49,090 bases of DNA from Acidobacteriota bacterium (GCA_021161905.1 JAGGZT010000013.1:1-49090); one strand, 5' to 3'; positions 32,118 to 39,739 are shown, counted from the first letter of the stretch. Notes: a model not told the origin generated them from the sequence alone. Numbers and translations: made by a program.

Positions 32118-34405
32118 TGGCGATCACCACCTTTTCTGAGTTAATAACTTCGCCAGGGGCGAGAAAGGTTTATCTCGCCGAGATCGTTCCCGGCGTCGAG
32201 CTCGATAGCGATAACTGGACCGCCACCGGCGGTGGTGCCTACTATCAGACCTGGTATGAGAGGTTTTTCTCCGTCCCGGTGGAGATAGAGAAGGTAGAGG
32301 AAAACGGGGTAGAGCTTACTAAGAGGAGCTCGATCGCCGAGGTGGAGGCGAACGCCGGCTCCTGGTATCAGGAACCACCACAGGAGACGGTTTGGGATAA
32401 TGGGGCTACCATCTGGGATAACGGGCAGACGAGCTGGGACAGCTGGGGAGCGGTTTACATCCATTGCACCGATAGCGGGAGCCCAAATGAAAAGACAGTG
32501 ATCGCCTACATCCGGCTCAGGTTTGCCAGCTCGCCTGTAATCTTCGATAACCATTATTACTTCCCTCGGCTCTCCAAGGAGGGGCTTCCCTCGGTCTCCG
32601 CCGAAAGTCAGGATATCTTCTTCTCCGGGATCTCGGTTGGCTCAGCAGGGATATCCTTGCTCAATAACGATGGCTTCTTTGATTCCATTCTCAGGCGGTA
32701 TATCTGGATAAATCGAGAGGTGAAGATACTGCTCGGTGGCGAGGAGCTCCCCTATTCGGAATATAAGACCATCTTCCGGGGAAAGATACAAGGGGTGAGC
32801 TATACCGATAGGAAGGTAAGCTTCTCCTTACGGGATATCCGGGTGGATTTCCATAAGAAGCTTCCGCCGAACGAGTTTTACACCGCTACCTATCCCCATA
32901 TGGATCCGGGTGCCGAAGGAAAGCCGATCCCTATAATCTGGGGCGAGGTGAGGAATATCAGGCCCACCCTTATCGATTCCACCGTCAATTACGGCAAGTA
33001 TAAGGTCGCCGATCACGCCCTCTATTCTGTAGATGCGGTTTATGCGGATGGCTCGGCATTGACGGAGAATACCGATTACTCGGTTGACCTGGCAAATGGT
33101 GAATTTACCCTGCTAACCAGCCAGAGCGGTAAAGAGATAACCTGCGATGTCAAGGGGAGAAGGGACGATGCGAGCGGTTCAATAACCGGCACCCCGAATG
33201 GTCTGATAGAGAAGGCGTCGGATGTGGTAAGGGATATCTGCCTCAATTACCTTGATGTTTCCTCTGCTGATATCGATAGCACCAGTTTTGAGGAAGCACG
33301 AGAGAGGGACTGGCCATTATCTATTTATCTTTCTAAAACTGAATCATCAGCGGAGATAATCAGGAAAATTTGTCAATCAACCATCGCCCATTTCATCATC
33401 GGGGCTGATGGTAAGGTCTATTTCAAGATGTGGAAGGGAGAGGTTCCGGCGGGAGCACCCACCATAAAGGACGAGGAGATAATCAGCTTTCAGGCGTCTT
33501 CCAAGGCGGATGAGGTCTTTTATAAGGTGATCGTCTATTACGGTGATGATCCGGAAAATCGACGGGCAACCAGTTATTCCGATAGCGAGGTGAAGATAAA
33601 GTATGGGCGAGCGATTACGAAAGAGGTTCAGTCCTATCTCAAGGATACCGTCGATGCCAACGATCTTGCCTTCAAACTATTTCAGCTGGCTCAAAAGCCG
33701 TTGACCGAATATGAGATCATCACCAAGCTCAAGCCGATAGAGCTCGCCATCGGGGATAAGATCAAGATCAGGCGAAGAAGAGCACCGACCGCTACCGGGA
33801 AGCTCTCCGAAGATGTCTTCCGCATCCTCGCTATCTCCCGGGACATCGCTGGGATGAGGACGAGGCTGAAGGTGGTGGAGGATATCGCCTCACTCGGCTA
33901 TGAGGTATGTAATTATCAGTGCCAGACCGGCTGTGAGGTATCCTGTGAGACTGCCTGCCAGCTTCAACCCTGCCAGGAGGGGTGCGAGATTACCTGTGAG
34001 ACCACCTGCGAGAAAAGCTGTCAAGGTGGGTGTCTTACCAGTTGCCAGGAGACTTGCGAGGTATCCTGCCAGACCGGTTGTGAATTGGGGGAATGTGAAA
34101 CTGCTTGTGAATTGGGAGAGTGTCAGACTGCCTGCGAATCAGGAGAGTGTGAAACTGCCTGCGAAACGGGAGGGTGTGAAACTGCCTGCGAAACGGGAGG
34201 GTGTGAAACTGCCTGTGAGCTCCAGCCCTGCCAGAGGGTTTGCCAGATTTCCTGTCAGACCGCCTGTGAGCTTCAACCCTGCCAGGAGGGGTGCGAGGTT
34301 TCCTGTGAGACCGGATGCGAGGTCAGCTGTACGGTGGGGTGCGAAGTCTCCTGTCAAGAATTCTGCGAAATCGAGTGTGAATTTGCAGAGGAGATGCCAG
34401 AATGA
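32117..34405 (+). CDS. Tail hub/tip protein with 38-Cys C-terminal repeat domain
   Basis: A 762-residue tail protein. Residues 1-590 are beta-rich and hub-like: GISLLNNDGFFDSILRRYIW, TIFRGKIQGVSYTDRKVSFS and a later part around 400-590 with ISFQASSKADEVFYKVIVYY. From C598 to C754 it changes completely: 38 Cys in 157 residues, mostly as CX3C with some CX4C, the intervening residues being Glu, Gln, Thr, Ser, Ala and Gly. Five 9-residue units E-x-G-x-C-x-T-A-C sit at 34082-34216. The stop overlaps the start of a radical SAM/SPASM gene (ATGA at 34402). I infer that the Cys domain is that enzyme's substrate and forms a crosslinked tip. Disulfides or metal binding are alternatives. Confidence 0.85.
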   Translation: MAITTFSELITSPGARKVYLAEIVPGVELDSDNWTATGGGAYYQTWYERFFSVPVEIEKVEENGVELTKRSSIAEVEANAGSWYQEPPQETVWDNGATIWDNGQTSWDSWGAVYIHCTDSGSPNEKTVIAYIRLRFASSPVIFDNHYYFPRLSKEGLPSVSAESQDIFFSGISVGSAGISLLNNDGFFDSILRRYIWINREVKILLGGEELPYSEYKTIFRGKIQGVSYTDRKVSFSLRDIRVDFHKKLPPNEFYTATYPHMDPGAEGKPIPIIWGEVRNIRPTLIDSTVNYGKYKVADHALYSVDAVYADGSALTENTDYSVDLANGEFTLLTSQSGKEITCDVKGRRDDASGSITGTPNGLIEKASDVVRDICLNYLDVSSADIDSTSFEEARERDWPLSIYLSKTESSAEIIRKICQSTIAHFIIGADGKVYFKMWKGEVPAGAPTIKDEEIISFQASSKADEVFYKVIVYYGDDPENRRATSYSDSEVKIKYGRAITKEVQSYLKDTVDANDLAFKLFQLAQKPLTEYEIITKLKPIELAIGDKIKIRRRRAPTATGKLSEDVFRILAISRDIAGMRTRLKVVEDIASLGYEVCNYQCQTGCEVSCETACQLQPCQEGCEITCETTCEKSCQGGCLTSCQETCEVSCQTGCELGECETACELGECQTACESGECETACETGGCETACETGGCETACELQPCQRVCQISCQTACELQPCQEGCEVSCETGCEVSCTVGCEVSCQEFCEIECEFAEEMPE
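34082..34216 (+). repeat. Five tandem 27-bp units encoding E-x-G-x-C-x-T-A-C
   Basis: Units start at 34082, 34109, 34136, 34163 and 34190. The last two differ by a single base, which suggests recent duplication. A longer imperfect duplication flanks them: CQEGCE-type segments near 33970 and 34281. Confidence 0.9.
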
Positions 34406-35565
34406 AACTTTTTTGGGTTTATTTGACTAATAATTGCAACCTTGCCTGCCGCTATTGTTTTCAGCGACACCAAAAGCGAGATATGTCCCTTTCCGTAGCA
34501 ACAGCGACCATCGACTTCATTACCAATGATCCAAGGGATGATCTCCAGGTTCAGTTCTACGGTGGGGAGCCAACCCTCAAGTGGGATTTGATGTGGTGGA
34601 TGATCGAAACGATCAGGGAGAGACGAAAAAAGACCCGGTTCACCTTTACCACCAATGGCACTCTCCTTACCCGGCAAAGGCTGAAGCAAATAAAGGAGGG
34701 GAAGGTAAGGTTTGCCCTCTCCTGCGACGGGCCGCCTGAGGTTCAGAACCGTTCCCGTCCCCTTAAAGGGGGTGGTAAGAGCTTTGAGCGGATACCCCTT
34801 GCGGATATCGCCGATCTTTTCCCTGAGACCCAGATAATTATGGTGGTTGACCCTTTAAATGCCCCTTATCTGGTGAAGTCAACCCGGTTTTTCATCGAGC
34901 GGGGATTTAGGAATATCGCCCATAACCCGGATTTTGAGGCAAGCTGGCAAGAGGCAGACCTTGCCCTTCTTAGAGAAAAGGTAAAGGAGTTGATGGATTA
35001 CTATATCGACCTCTACGAGGCGGGGAAGAGGGTTAACTTTATGTGGCTTGGCTGGGCGATGAAGAACATCAATGCTGCTAAGGGAAGGATCGCTCAGACC
35101 CTTTGTGGTCTCAATAATAATCTGCTTGCTATCGATACCGATGGGAGGATCTACCCCTGCCAGGGATATATCAACTGCCGGTCGGAGCTTTCAAAGCTTT
35201 ATTCCATCGGGGATGTGTTTAAGGGGATAACTGCAGAGAAGAAGGAGGCGGGGATATTGGCAAAAAGCAGGCTTAAGCCGCCGGATGGGGCAGATTGTGC
35301 ACACTGTTTCCTTAGGTGGAAGTGTAGCGGTGGTTGTCTTCCTGAAAATCTCGCCGTCACTGGCGATCGGTATCAGATAAGGGAGAATCACTGCCGGCTA
35401 CTAAATATCATCATCCCGGAGGCAACGAGGGCGTTGATCTTGACGGGTCAGGTGTCTGTTGGCACTCCGCCTCCTCCGCCGTGGCGAGCTCTTGAAGAAA
35501 GGCTTGCCCGAATTGAGAAAAAGCTCTCCGGGATGCCAATCGTTCAGATAGAGAAAGTGAGGTGA
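34402..35565 (+). CDS. Radical SAM/SPASM peptide-modifying enzyme in a tail module
   Basis: A 387-residue enzyme. The SAM-cluster motif CNLACRYC uses C12, C16 and C19; YGGEPTL (53-59) is the SAM-binding loop. The SPASM domain is complete: C235-x12-G-x4-C253, C259, then C299-x2-C-x5-C-x3-C312 and C331, enough for two auxiliary 4Fe-4S clusters. This matches maturases of sactipeptides/ranthipeptides and sulfatases, which act on Cys or Ser side chains. An unusual C-terminal extension (341-387) has a Pro5 linker and an amphipathic helix. The gene overlaps the Cys-rich tail gene by 4 bases and is followed 4 bases later by a tail fibre gene, so it is cotranslated with its likely substrate. It requires anaerobic conditions and a reductant; the exact reaction is unknown. 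Confidence 0.93.
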   Translation: MKLFWVYLTNNCNLACRYCFQRHQKRDMSLSVATATIDFITNDPRDDLQVQFYGGEPTLKWDLMWWMIETIRERRKKTRFTFTTNGTLLTRQRLKQIKEGKVRFALSCDGPPEVQNRSRPLKGGGKSFERIPLADIADLFPETQIIMVVDPLNAPYLVKSTRFFIERGFRNIAHNPDFEASWQEADLALLREKVKELMDYYIDLYEAGKRVNFMWLGWAMKNINAAKGRIAQTLCGLNNNLLAIDTDGRIYPCQGYINCRSELSKLYSIGDVFKGITAEKKEAGILAKSRLKPPDGADCAHCFLRWKCSGGCLPENLAVTGDRYQIRENHCRLLNIIIPEATRALILTGQVSVGTPPPPPWRALEERLARIEKKLSGMPIVQIEKVR

Positions 35566-35569
35566 TAAT

Positions 35570-36103
35570 ATGGCTTGGGATAAAAACAAACCATCCTCAG
35601 GAAATGCTACTACCCAAAGTGTAAGGGATAATTTTGCTGCCATCGAGGCGGTGTTATCTCAGGATGCCCTTCTAAACGGATACATCAGGGCTGAAGTGGT
35701 GAGTAGCAATCCAACCCCGGGGAAAGAGGGGCGGTTGATATTCAACACGACCTTAGGGGCACTTCTGGTAGATAGCGGCTCCTCCTGGCTCAATCTGACG
35801 CCATCAGCGAGGATGAAGTGTGGTTCCTATACCGGAAACGGAGTGGATAACCGGGAGATAACCGGGATCGGCTTCCAGCCGGATTATGTCATAGTGAAGA
35901 GGGCTGGGGGAACTGATCTTACCGATTCTGGATTGGTCTTTCGCACCAAAACGATGGGGACGAATGAGAGCTTTAGCACTTACGGAGCTGCCCTTACCAA
36001 TGGTATCAAATCCTTCACCACCGATGGTTTCACACTCGGCACTGATGACCGGGTGAATAAGAACGGTGAGACCTATCACTATATAGCTTTCAAGGAGGGC
36101 TGA
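35570..36103 (+). CDS. Tail fibre/receptor-binding-like protein
   Basis: A 177-residue protein with a helical start (TTQSVRDNFAAIEAVLSQDA) typical of fibre trimer heads. A beta-domain follows with GSYTGNGVDNREITGIGFQP and DYVIVKRAGG. The motif G-x-Y-x-G-N-G...GF-x-P-D-x-V-I-x-K recurs in phage tail fibre and tail-associated domains (DUF7483-type). GAGGTGATAAT precedes ATG 35570, 4 bases after the radical SAM stop. Binding of a host surface ligand is inferred. Confidence 0.68.
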   Translation: MAWDKNKPSSGNATTQSVRDNFAAIEAVLSQDALLNGYIRAEVVSSNPTPGKEGRLIFNTTLGALLVDSGSSWLNLTPSARMKCGSYTGNGVDNREITGIGFQPDYVIVKRAGGTDLTDSGLVFRTKTMGTNESFSTYGAALTNGIKSFTTDGFTLGTDDRVNKNGETYHYIAFKEG

Positions 36104-36106
36104 TGG

Positions 36107-36517
36107 ATGAAGCTTGCAGTGAGGAAGAAGGATAACCAGGTGATGAACGATATACAGGATAACCTGAACACCCTAAAGGGGATCGTGGCACAGTTCGGAG
36201 GGAGGGAGGAGGACTATCTCCTTCTCGATGTCCCTCCTGAGCTGGCAGAGAAGATAAGAAAGGGTGTTCGGTACATCAAGTTCGATGGGAAGAGGTTCAT
36301 CTTAGAAAAGGAGGCTCTCCGTCCGCCGGCAATAAAGCTCGACGATGGCAAGATCCTCCTCACCAGGGGATGGGTGAGGGGAAACGAATGGCGGGATAAG
36401 GATGAAGAGGTGGACGATCCGAATTTTCCTTACGAGCAGATAAAAGCGAAGAGATGGGCGGAACTCACAGCCAGGGAGAAAGAGCTTTTTTGGGAACGGA
36501 TGAAAAAGGTCCTTTAG
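36107..36517 (+). CDS. Hypothetical tail-region protein
   Basis: A 136-residue soluble protein that I do not recognise. The N-terminal part (MKLAVRKKDNQVMNDIQDNL) is basic. The middle shows YLLLDVPPELAEKIRKGVRY and IKLDDGKILLTRGWVRGNEW, and the end is helical (KRWAELTAREKELFWERMKK). ATG 36107 is chosen because AAGGAGGGCTG lies just before it and ATG 36103 is out of frame and soon stops. Its place after the fibre gene suggests a tail fibre assembly or attachment factor. No domain supports this. Confidence 0.6.
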   Translation: MKLAVRKKDNQVMNDIQDNLNTLKGIVAQFGGREEDYLLLDVPPELAEKIRKGVRYIKFDGKRFILEKEALRPPAIKLDDGKILLTRGWVRGNEWRDKDEEVDDPNFPYEQIKAKRWAELTAREKELFWERMKKVL

Positions 36518-36527
36518 AGGGAGAGAG

Positions 36528-36797
36528 ATGTCCGGGCGTAAGAAGGGGCTTGATCGCGAGGCGCTGATGCTTGGTGAGCTCCGTCAGGGGTTTTCCGAGC
36601 TCGGACGGAGGCTCGATCAACTCGAGGAATCCCTTGGCGAGCGGATCGAGCGACTGGAATTCCGGCTTGCTGAGGCGGAAAAAGCGATAGTGGAGATGAG
36701 AACCTGGGGAGGCGCCCTCAAGGTGGCAGCGGGGATAATCGCCGGCATCATCTCAACGATGGTCTCGGCGGTGTTCGCCTATTTCCTTAAGAGGTGA
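36528..36797 (+). CDS. XhlA-like hemolysin/holin accessory protein
   Basis: An 89-residue protein with a long coiled coil (LGRRLDQLEESLGERIERLE, about 25-55) and one C-terminal membrane helix (VAAGIIAGIISTMVSAVFAY, about 66-85). This is the layout of XhlA-type proteins, which sit next to endolysin genes and help holins. It ends 3 bases before the amidase gene. Membrane topology is predicted by eye. Confidence 0.65.
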   Translation: MSGRKKGLDREALMLGELRQGFSELGRRLDQLEESLGERIERLEFRLAEAEKAIVEMRTWGGALKVAAGIIAGIISTMVSAVFAYFLKR

Positions 36798-36800
36798 GGG

Positions 36801-37418
36801 ATGAGACGGCTGGCGATCTCGGCAGGGCATTATCCGGAAAGACCAGGAGCAAAGGTATCCTTCAAGCAAAATGGTAAGAGGATAACCCTGATTGAGCACG
36901 AGCTCGCCTGCCAGGTGATAGAGGAACTCTACCTCATTCTGGTAGCTGATGGCTATTCGGTCTTTGAGACGCCACGGACGCCCCTTTCGGAGAAGGTTCG
37001 GTTCATAAATTCTCTTCCCGCGCTTGATCTTGCCCTCGAGGTTCACTTCAACGCCGGTCCTCCCGGAGCAGAAGGCACAGAGACGATCTACTTCTCGGAG
37101 GAAGGAGAAAAACTCGCTTGGGCAATGATGAGCGGGCTTATGGCTCGTCTTCCTTTTGCTAATCGGGGGGCGAAAAAGGACGAGACGATTCTCCGAAATG
37201 GCGAGCCGTTTATCTCTTATTTCCTACGGCGCACCTATCCACCGGCGGTGCTGGTCGAGGTATGTTTCCTCACCAATCCCGGAGATCGCTCCTTCCTCCT
37301 TTCTCGCTCTGCTTTTTATGAGATCGCCTCTGCCCTGAAGCAGGGAATAGACGAGTATTATCTAACTCTGGAAAAAGACGAGGTGAAAGAATGGACGCGG
37401 TTATCCTCCTTATCCTGA
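36801..37418 (+). CDS. N-acetylmuramoyl-L-alanine amidase (endolysin)
   Basis: A 205-residue Amidase_3 enzyme cleaving the bond between MurNAc and L-Ala of peptidoglycan. Zinc ligands are His in AISAGHYPE (about 9), Glu in LIEHELACQVI (about 30) and His in LALEVHFNAGP (about 78); the catalytic Glu is in AVLVEVCFLTNPGD (about 151). There is no signal peptide or cell-wall binding domain, so export would need the holin. It overlaps the following TM-anchored gene by 28 bases. Confidence 0.9.
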   Translation: MRRLAISAGHYPERPGAKVSFKQNGKRITLIEHELACQVIEELYLILVADGYSVFETPRTPLSEKVRFINSLPALDLALEVHFNAGPPGAEGTETIYFSEEGEKLAWAMMSGLMARLPFANRGAKKDETILRNGEPFISYFLRRTYPPAVLVEVCFLTNPGDRSFLLSRSAFYEIASALKQGIDEYYLTLEKDEVKEWTRLSSLS

Positions 37419-38293
37419 TCGCCCTTTGTACTGCTCTCGGTTATCTGCTCGCAAGTAGAAGAAAGCAGGATGAACCCCCGGGTTCGGTTGAACCCCCGGG
37501 TTCGATTGAACCCCCTGGCTCGGATGAGCCTCCGCCACAGCCGATACCTCCGGAACCCGAAGAGCTCTTCAAGCCAGAGGGGGCAAATGTGCCGAAGCCT
37601 TACCACTTTCCAGAAAAGCAAGCCGAGGCGTTAAGGGCGATGGGGATAGATTGGGTTCGCATCCCCTTGGGACGGCGAGGCATTGATCCGACGCCTTTCA
37701 TCAGGGAGGGGTTTCACATCTTGGCGGTAACCGATAACTATGCCAGGGATGTTCCCCGCTATCCTGAGATCCCCGCCTGGGAGTTCAGAAACGAAGCAAA
37801 CCTGATGGGGAAATCGCCAGCGGATTATCTCATAGAGCTCCGGGCGTTCTACAAGTATATGAGGAAATATCACCCAGAGAAAATCATCCTGACTTCCTGC
37901 GCCGGTGGTGGAATGGAGAGAAGGATCAGGTGGAACACCGAGCTGTGGAGACTCCTTAGGGATGAGGATATGCCGGAACTCGTTTTGAACATCCATACCT
38001 ATAACGACGCCGTCCTTCACGAGCTTCCCATCTATAAGGAGGCTCTTGCTGGTTTTGCCAATCCCCTTTGGATTACCGAGTTCGGCGTTTCTGATTTTGA
38101 GAGGCAGGCGGAGATAGCTAATAGATGTTATCCCGCCTTGAAGGGGCTTCCTCGGCTTGAGAAGGTGTTCTGGTGGGCACTCTTCGATGGCGAGGCGGGT
38201 AAGGATCCGTTCTCCCTCGTTTGGGTATATCCTGAGCAAATTATCTACAGCCCCTTGGGGGAGCAATTGAAAAGGAGTAAGAGAAATGGCTAA
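37391..38293 (+). CDS. Membrane-anchored glycoside hydrolase-like TIM-barrel protein
   Basis: A 300-residue protein. An N-terminal membrane helix (about 3-22) is followed by a low-complexity linker of PPGS units (three 18-bp repeats at 37472-37525). A barrel domain (about 65-300) then follows. WEFRNEANLMG (about 137) looks like the Asn-Glu acid/base of clan A glycosidases, and NPLWITEFGVSDF (about 227) like the nucleophile Glu strand. The family (GH5/39-like) is not resolved. The anchor and its place in the lysis module suggest cell-wall or capsule cleavage from the membrane. It overlaps the amidase gene at its 5' end and the next small gene by 8 bases. Confidence 0.7.
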   Translation: MDAVILLILIALCTALGYLLASRRKQDEPPGSVEPPGSIEPPGSDEPPPQPIPPEPEELFKPEGANVPKPYHFPEKQAEALRAMGIDWVRIPLGRRGIDPTPFIREGFHILAVTDNYARDVPRYPEIPAWEFRNEANLMGKSPADYLIELRAFYKYMRKYHPEKIILTSCAGGGMERRIRWNTELWRLLRDEDMPELVLNIHTYNDAVLHELPIYKEALAGFANPLWITEFGVSDFERQAEIANRCYPALKGLPRLEKVFWWALFDGEAGKDPFSLVWVYPEQIIYSPLGEQLKRSKRNG

Positions 38294-38438
38294 GAGGATA
38301 CTTAAGGGATTGAGATTGATCGCCCTTTATGCCGTTTACGGCGTTTTGTGGGCGGTGTTATCCTTGCTTTCGGCGCTGGAGAAGGCGCTTGAATCCCTGT
38401 TTGCCAGGGTAGGGGAGGCGATCTATGCGGGGCGATGA
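38286..38438 (+). CDS. 50-residue single-helix membrane protein
   Basis: A short gene starting at ATG 38286, which overlaps the stop of the glycosidase-like gene (ATGGCTAA). The product has a basic N-terminus (MAKRILKGLRL), one hydrophobic helix (IALYAVYGVLWAVLSLLSAL) and an amphipathic tail. Its stop overlaps the next start by 14 bases (ATG 38425). Unbroken coupling on both sides supports translation. A holin or antiholin-like role fits size and place but is unproven. Confidence 0.55.
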   Translation: MAKRILKGLRLIALYAVYGVLWAVLSLLSALEKALESLFARVGEAIYAGR

Positions 38439-39372
38439 GCTCGCTAAGGCGGTGAAGCTTATCGGCTGGGCGAAGCTGATTCAGGTGGTTGTGGCAGTGG
38501 TAGTGCTCGTCGCTGTAATTTTTGGAGGTTTTTACATAATCTCCTTAAGGCGAGAGGTTGCAAAGAGCAATGCCAAGCTTGAGGAGATGAGTCGAAGCTT
38601 CCTTCGCCTTTCCCGGGCGGTGCGTGCTCGTTCGGTTGCGGTGTCGGATCTGCGGAGGACGATAAAGGATTGGCGGGTTAATCCCGAGGTGTTGCGCCTC
38701 ATCCGAAAAAATAGAGAGGAGATAACCTTAGTGGGCAAGCTGGTGGCGGAGATGAGGGGGGCCCGTCAGGGTATCTCCCTCGCTCCCACGCAAGGAGGGG
38801 GAAAGCCAGAAGTTAAGGAGTTCTCTTCGGAGATTAGGCTTCCTGACGGTCCTCCTATCGCCTGGTGGCGGGTGAACACCCTTGGCAAAGCGGAGCAAGG
38901 CATCTATCCTTTTGAGCTTCATCTCCTCACCACCCTTTCCCGGCAGAGCTCCGGTGGCTTCAACCTCTATAATGAGCTATACCTCACCCTGCCGGGCGAT
39001 CCGGTGTGGAAGGATAAGCGGTATCCCCTTCCCATCAAGAGCTCCGAAGTCCGCTTTATCTCTGAGGAGAGGAGGGGACTTTTCTTCAGCCCGGCGCTCG
39101 ATATCGGGCTCGATATCGGCGTAAAACCGCCTCGTTCAGCGGGTATCGGCTATAGTCTTGGGTTTTCCCTTCTTTCTTATGGAAGGAGGAGCGATTGTGA
39201 GTGGCGGTTTTTCCGGTTCTCCCTCGGTGCCCTCGATGATGGGCTTAGTATCGGTTTTTCGCCCGTATCTTACAATATCGGGGATTTGCTACCGCTGGTT
39301 CAGGATCTGTGGTTCTCTCTTGGCATAAATCACCGCGGTGCATTTCTCTTTACCCTGAGCACCGTATTTTGA
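38425..39372 (+). CDS. Membrane-anchored protein with coiled coil and beta-rich C-terminal domain
   Basis: A 315-residue protein. One membrane helix (about 18-42, VVVAVVVLVAVIFGGFYIIS) is followed by a charged coiled coil (about 43-115) and a beta-rich domain (about 130-315) with alternating hydrophobic residues, such as IGLDIGVKPPRSAGIGYSLG and FRFSLGALDDGLSIGF. The pattern of short amphipathic strands near the end resembles an outer-membrane or fibre-like sheet. I do not recognise the family. Because it spans from the inner membrane outwards and lies in the lysis module, a spanin-like or envelope-disrupting role is possible. Confidence 0.6.
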   Translation: MRGDELAKAVKLIGWAKLIQVVVAVVVLVAVIFGGFYIISLRREVAKSNAKLEEMSRSFLRLSRAVRARSVAVSDLRRTIKDWRVNPEVLRLIRKNREEITLVGKLVAEMRGARQGISLAPTQGGGKPEVKEFSSEIRLPDGPPIAWWRVNTLGKAEQGIYPFELHLLTTLSRQSSGGFNLYNELYLTLPGDPVWKDKRYPLPIKSSEVRFISEERRGLFFSPALDIGLDIGVKPPRSAGIGYSLGFSLLSYGRRSDCEWRFFRFSLGALDDGLSIGFSPVSYNIGDLLPLVQDLWFSLGINHRGAFLFTLSTVF

Positions 39373-39504
39373 TGGGTGGCGATATCCTGATGAGGGAGGA
39401 ACCTCTTTTCTCCTCAGAGGGTTAGGGTAGGGCGGGATGGTGCAGGTGTTTTCCCCTTGGTTTGGTTGGTTTTGGTGTTATAGCAAGACTTAAGGAGGGG
39501 ATCG

Positions 39505-39714
39505 ATGAAAGTTTCTTCTCCCGAACGGCCCTTTTTAGCCAAGCTCAATTCGCGGAGCTTTTTGGTAGTGGTTTCCCTCCTTGCTCTTTCCTGGATCGCC
39601 TTTTTCCTCGGCAAGCTTTCGGAGAGAGGCTTGATCCAACTTGTGATCTTCCTCACCGGCTTCTTCCTGAGCTATAAAGGCGCTAAGCATCACATATTTA
39701 ATACCCGCTCTTGA
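39505..39714 (+). CDS. Holin-like small membrane protein
   Basis: A 69-residue protein with two membrane helices (FLVVVSLLALSWIAFFLG, about 19-36, and LIQLVIFLTGFFLSYKGA, about 43-60) and a short basic start. TAAGGAGGGGATCG precedes ATG 39505. Small two-helix proteins at the end of phage lysis cassettes are commonly class II holins; the call rests on that. The 132-base gap before it (39373-39504) holds no gene that I can support. It is the last gene of the element. Confidence 0.6.
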   Translation: MKVSSPERPFLAKLNSRSFLVVVSLLALSWIAFFLGKLSERGLIQLVIFLTGFFLSYKGAKHHIFNTRS

Positions 39715-39739
39715 CATATATCGTATAATAGTGATAAAT

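Larger units (their letters stand above)
17569..39714. mobile_element. Siphovirus-type prophage or GTA-like element, no integrase seen
   Basis: A continuous block of phage genes in canonical order: repressor/Cro switch, terminase, portal, protease, decoration protein, capsid, connectors, tail tube, G/GT, tape measure, Dit, hub, fibre and lysis genes. No integrase, transposase, replication or recombination gene is visible, and no tRNA or clear att repeat marks the edges. Base composition and codon use match the host. Boundaries are set from gene content: era on the left, the hicBA island on the right. Confidence 0.85.

Noticed and set aside
34082-34216. Regular 27-bp repeats that might suggest a CRISPR array
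   Set aside because: The units are directly adjacent with no spacers, lie in frame inside a coding region and encode a regular 9-residue pattern.
33900-34430. 176-codon Arg/Pro/Val-rich open frame on the plus strand, in another frame than the tail protein
   Set aside because: It is produced by the tgy-gar repeats of the Cys-rich domain read in the wrong frame. It starts without a ribosome site and runs into the radical SAM gene.
39711-39729. TTGACA and TATAAT as one promoter of hicBA
   Set aside because: Only 7 bases separate them, far from the 16-18 needed. One of them may still be part of a promoter in another register.
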